Of a stretch of DNA of 8,050 bases, positions 6,202-8,050 are shown piece after piece. This DNA comes from Acidimicrobiia bacterium (lineage in GTDB: Bacteria; Actinomycetota; Acidimicrobiia; Spongiisociales; JAENVV01): NCBI GenBank assembly GCA_020352575.1, contig CP070681.1:1032407-1040456 (forward strand). The letters are read 5' to 3'. Below the pieces are notes generated by a model. The model saw nothing but the letters and a program-made list of their open reading frames with translations, was not told the DNA's origin and did not search any database. Numbering within the stretch: the stretch's first letter is position 1; every line of letters begins with the position of its first letter. Made by a program: the position numbers and the translations under genes.

Positions 6202-6207
6202 AGTGTA
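6202..6207 (-). promoter_or_regulatory. -10 box for the vanW-family gene
   Basis: TACACT on the minus strand matches TANNNT. It predicts transcription start near 6194 and a leader of about 23 nt that contains AAGGA before the ATG at 6171. No clear -35 hexamer is seen. Confidence 0.45.
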
Positions 6208-6256
6208 GTGAGGGGTGGGTCTACGGCTCGGTCGCAGGGCGCCGTGCGCTGCCTGC

Positions 6257-6262
6257 CACAAT
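6257..6262 (+). promoter_or_regulatory. Possible -10 box for the GTPase pair
   Basis: CACAAT differs from TACAAT only in the first base. It would place transcription start about at the GTG at 6270, 7 nt after the box, which copies the spacing seen before pyk. If used, the first GTPase would begin at 6270 rather than at the ATG at 6261, which overlaps this box. Confidence 0.3.
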
Positions 6263-7613
6263 GCGCGCCGTGGAGGGCTCCGCACCGACCGACATCCTGC
6301 GCGCGGCGCATCGACTCGACGCGGTGCTGGGAGATCCTTGGCCGTTGGCCCCGCCCGAGTTGGAAGACCGCCGCGCCCGGCTCGCCCAGCTGGTCAGGAC
6401 GCGCCTCATTCCGCTCGCCGAAGGCGTGGATGGTCCGATCCTCGCCGTGCTGGCCGGCTCGACGGGGGTCGGGAAGTCAACGCTGCTGAATGGCCTCGCA
6501 GGCCGCATGGTCTCGGACGCGTCGGCGCTCCGCCCCACGACGACCCGGCCGGTGGCGTGGTGCCATCCCACGCACGTCGGCCGGCTGGGTGCCCGGTCCT
6601 TCGGCGGCGTGGTGCCCGTGGTGGTCCCCGACGATCGGCCGGAACTCGCCAATCTGGTCGTCGTCGACGCGCCCGACTTCGATTCGGCCGCGCCCGGCCA
6701 CAAAGAGGTAGCCGACGCCCTGCTCGCCGCTGCCGACGTCGTCGTCTTCGTGAGCTCCCCGGCTCGCTTCGGCGACTTGGAGGGGTGGAGACGCGTCCTC
6801 GAAGGCCTGGGACGAGAGGTCCCGATGCTCCACGTCCTGAATCGGACGGACGGAGCTGGCGTGGCGGCCGTGCGCGGCACGATCCCTGTGCGGGCAGCGT
6901 CCCGGAGCCTGCTCCTCGACGCCGACGAGGTGATTCCCGTGGCCGAGCAGGAGCTCGATCCGGAGACGCTCGGCCCACCCCACGCAGCCGTGCACCACAT
7001 CCTGTCACTCTTGGTCGAGATCGCCGACGAGGACGCAGAGCTCGCGCGGGTGCACGCGATGTCGGGCTTGTCCCGTGACGTTGCTCAGCGAGCGAAGCGG
7101 ATCGCCGAGGACCTCGTCGGGGCACTTCCGATGGTCGCCGCGGCCAGTGCGGGTGTCGAGGGTGTTGTGGATCGGGCCGTCGAACCGGCGCTCCCCGATG
7201 CCGCGTTCACCACGCTTCGGGTGCCCGCGATGCCGCTTCGACGCCGTCGGTCGGGATTCGTGTCCGAGCCCATGCTCCACGTCGTCGAGGATCGCCTGCG
7301 TGTGGAGGTCGCGTCGGCAGCCGCGGCGATGCGGGCCGCGTGGCGGACATCGCTCCCCCCGGGCCTGCCGGGGGTTTCGGGGCTACCCGATCCCGATGCG
7401 GTCGTCCGTGAAACGTGGGCGGCCTGGGTGAGCCGGTCTACGGAGTCTCCCTACGAAGAGGGCGGAGAGGAACTGCTCGACGCGGGTTGGGAGGAGGCCG
7501 TGCGGAACGCTCGGCGGCGGCTCGCTGCGCCATACCTGGACGCCGCGGCCCGGTCGACGCCCGACCTCAGGGAGATCACCGACGCTGCTCGGGTGTTGGG
7601 AGCCGACGGATGA
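6261..7613 (+). CDS. Dynamin-family GTPase, first of a tandem pair
   Basis: A 450-residue P-loop GTPase of the bacterial dynamin-like type. G1 is GSTGVGKST (residues 66-74), the G2 Thr lies in RPTTTRP (91-97), G3 is DAPDFDS (136-142) and G4 is NRTD (194-197). G3 has Asp where classical dynamins have Gly; I recall this Asp-x-Pro-Asp form from actinobacterial paired GTPases often mislabelled as ABC transporters. The region after about residue 245 is mainly helical, rich in Ala, Arg and Glu, with a basic stretch RRRR (327-330). I see no obvious membrane segment, so any membrane contact would be peripheral or through the partner. The family acts in membrane remodelling, repair or cell division; which applies here is unknown. 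The start is uncertain: the ATG at 6261 has no Shine-Dalgarno and the GTG at 6270 may be used. Its stop overlaps the next start as ATGA. Confidence 0.85.
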   Translation: MRAVEGSAPTDILRAAHRLDAVLGDPWPLAPPELEDRRARLAQLVRTRLIPLAEGVDGPILAVLAGSTGVGKSTLLNGLAGRMVSDASALRPTTTRPVAWCHPTHVGRLGARSFGGVVPVVVPDDRPELANLVVVDAPDFDSAAPGHKEVADALLAAADVVVFVSSPARFGDLEGWRRVLEGLGREVPMLHVLNRTDGAGVAAVRGTIPVRAASRSLLLDADEVIPVAEQELDPETLGPPHAAVHHILSLLVEIADEDAELARVHAMSGLSRDVAQRAKRIAEDLVGALPMVAAASAGVEGVVDRAVEPALPDAAFTTLRVPAMPLRRRRSGFVSEPMLHVVEDRLRVEVASAAAAMRAAWRTSLPPGLPGVSGLPDPDAVVRETWAAWVSRSTESPYEEGGEELLDAGWEEAVRNARRRLAAPYLDAAARSTPDLREITDAARVLGADG

Positions 7614-8050
7614 CGGGTTCCTCGCGAGCGAGCCGGGTAGTTGGCGCCGCTGACGGGGTGGTGGAGCCGATGGCCGTCGCCCGAGCCCGCCGACTCCTCG
7701 AAGAGGCCGAGGAGTGGGCGTCGGCACCCGCTGCCATACCGGTGGTGGCGGTGGTCGGCGGAACGGGATCCGGGAAGTCCAGCCTGCTCAACGCACTCGC
7801 GGGCGTACCGATCTCTGCAGCGGGGCTCGTTCGTCCCACCACCGAGGAACCGTTGGGTTGGATACCCGGTGAGATCGATGCTGCGACACGTGCGCACCTC
7901 GACGGGCTCGGGATCCTCAACCGCGTGTCGGCACCGCCGGCGCCAGGTTGGGTCCTTGTCGATCTGCCCGACACCGATTCGGTTCGACGGGGCAATGCGT
8001 TGGTCGCCGAGTGGGTCATCCCGCGGGTTGATGTCGTGGTGTGGGTCACC
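7610..8050 (+). CDS. Dynamin-family GTPase, second of the tandem pair (5' part only)
   Basis: The first 147 residues of a second P-loop GTPase; the gene continues past the right edge. G1 is GGTGSGKSS (residues 50-58), the G2 Thr lies in RPTTEEP (75-81) and G3 is DLPDTDS (118-124), followed by a VDVVVWVT strand leading toward G4, which is not in the window. The order and the Asp-x-Pro-Asp G3 motif match the upstream gene, so the two are probably paralogues of one family. The ATG overlaps the upstream stop in an ATGA junction, which points to coupled translation and a fixed ratio of two partner proteins, as in known paired bacterial dynamins. Whether it carries membrane segments in its C-terminal half cannot be seen here. 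Confidence 0.83.
   Translation, partial: MTGSSRASRVVGAADGVVEPMAVARARRLLEEAEEWASAPAAIPVVAVVGGTGSGKSSLLNALAGVPISAAGLVRPTTEEPLGWIPGEIDAATRAHLDGLGILNRVSAPPAPGWVLVDLPDTDSVRRGNALVAEWVIPRVDVVVWVT

Noticed and set aside
6195..6260. GTG at 6195 as the start of the first GTPase
   Set aside because: No ribosome site is seen, the extra 22 residues are not protein-like, and the region carries the vanW-family promoter on the other strand.

Overview
This is a GC-rich, densely packed chromosomal window that looks actinobacterial. The supporting signs are an F420-type luciferase-like oxidoreductase next to a CofC/FbiD-type guanylyltransferase, a VanW-family protein with the Tyr-His-x-Cys-Cys entry motif I associate with actinobacterial members, and a tandem pair of dynamin-like GTPases with Asp-x-Pro-Asp G3 motifs. 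Several genes have a TANNNT-type -10 box 6-8 nt before the start codon and no Shine-Dalgarno, as expected for leaderless transcripts. An uncultured or environmental lineage such as Acidimicrobiia would fit, but that placement is an inference. No tRNA, rRNA, CRISPR, IS element or phage gene was seen, and the longest non-coding gap is 89 bp.

Layout. Positions 1-2107 (minus strand) hold a three-gene operon read right to left: a DUF72 protein, an LLM-class F420-dependent oxidoreductase, and a CofC/FbiD-like 2-phospholactate/PEP guanylyltransferase that runs off the left edge. A 52-bp divergent promoter region separates it from pyk (pyruvate kinase, plus strand, 2160-3596). After pyk comes a 102-aa cysteine-free protein that resembles a lone Nfu N-terminal domain (3644-3952). 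Its stop lies 5 bp from the stop of a convergent 737-aa membrane-anchored VanW protein (3958-6171, minus) with a C-terminal PKD-like domain. Past an 89-bp divergent gap, two dynamin-family GTPase genes overlap by ATGA (6261-7613 and 7610 to beyond 8050).

How the genes may relate. The left operon pairs production of a cofactor precursor with a likely user of that cofactor. If the CofC homologue uses PEP, as mycobacterial FbiD does, then both sides of the 2108-2159 promoter region encode PEP-consuming enzymes. The right half concerns the cell envelope: a VanW protein probably acting at the wall, and a GTPase pair probably acting on membranes. The metabolic genes have well-supported family calls. 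The least ordinary items are the lone Nfu_N-like protein, the VanW-PKD architecture with a possible Shine-Dalgarno-masking hairpin, the altered residues in the pyruvate kinase and CofC-like proteins, and the tandem GTPase pair. I did not find a clearly new multi-gene system.
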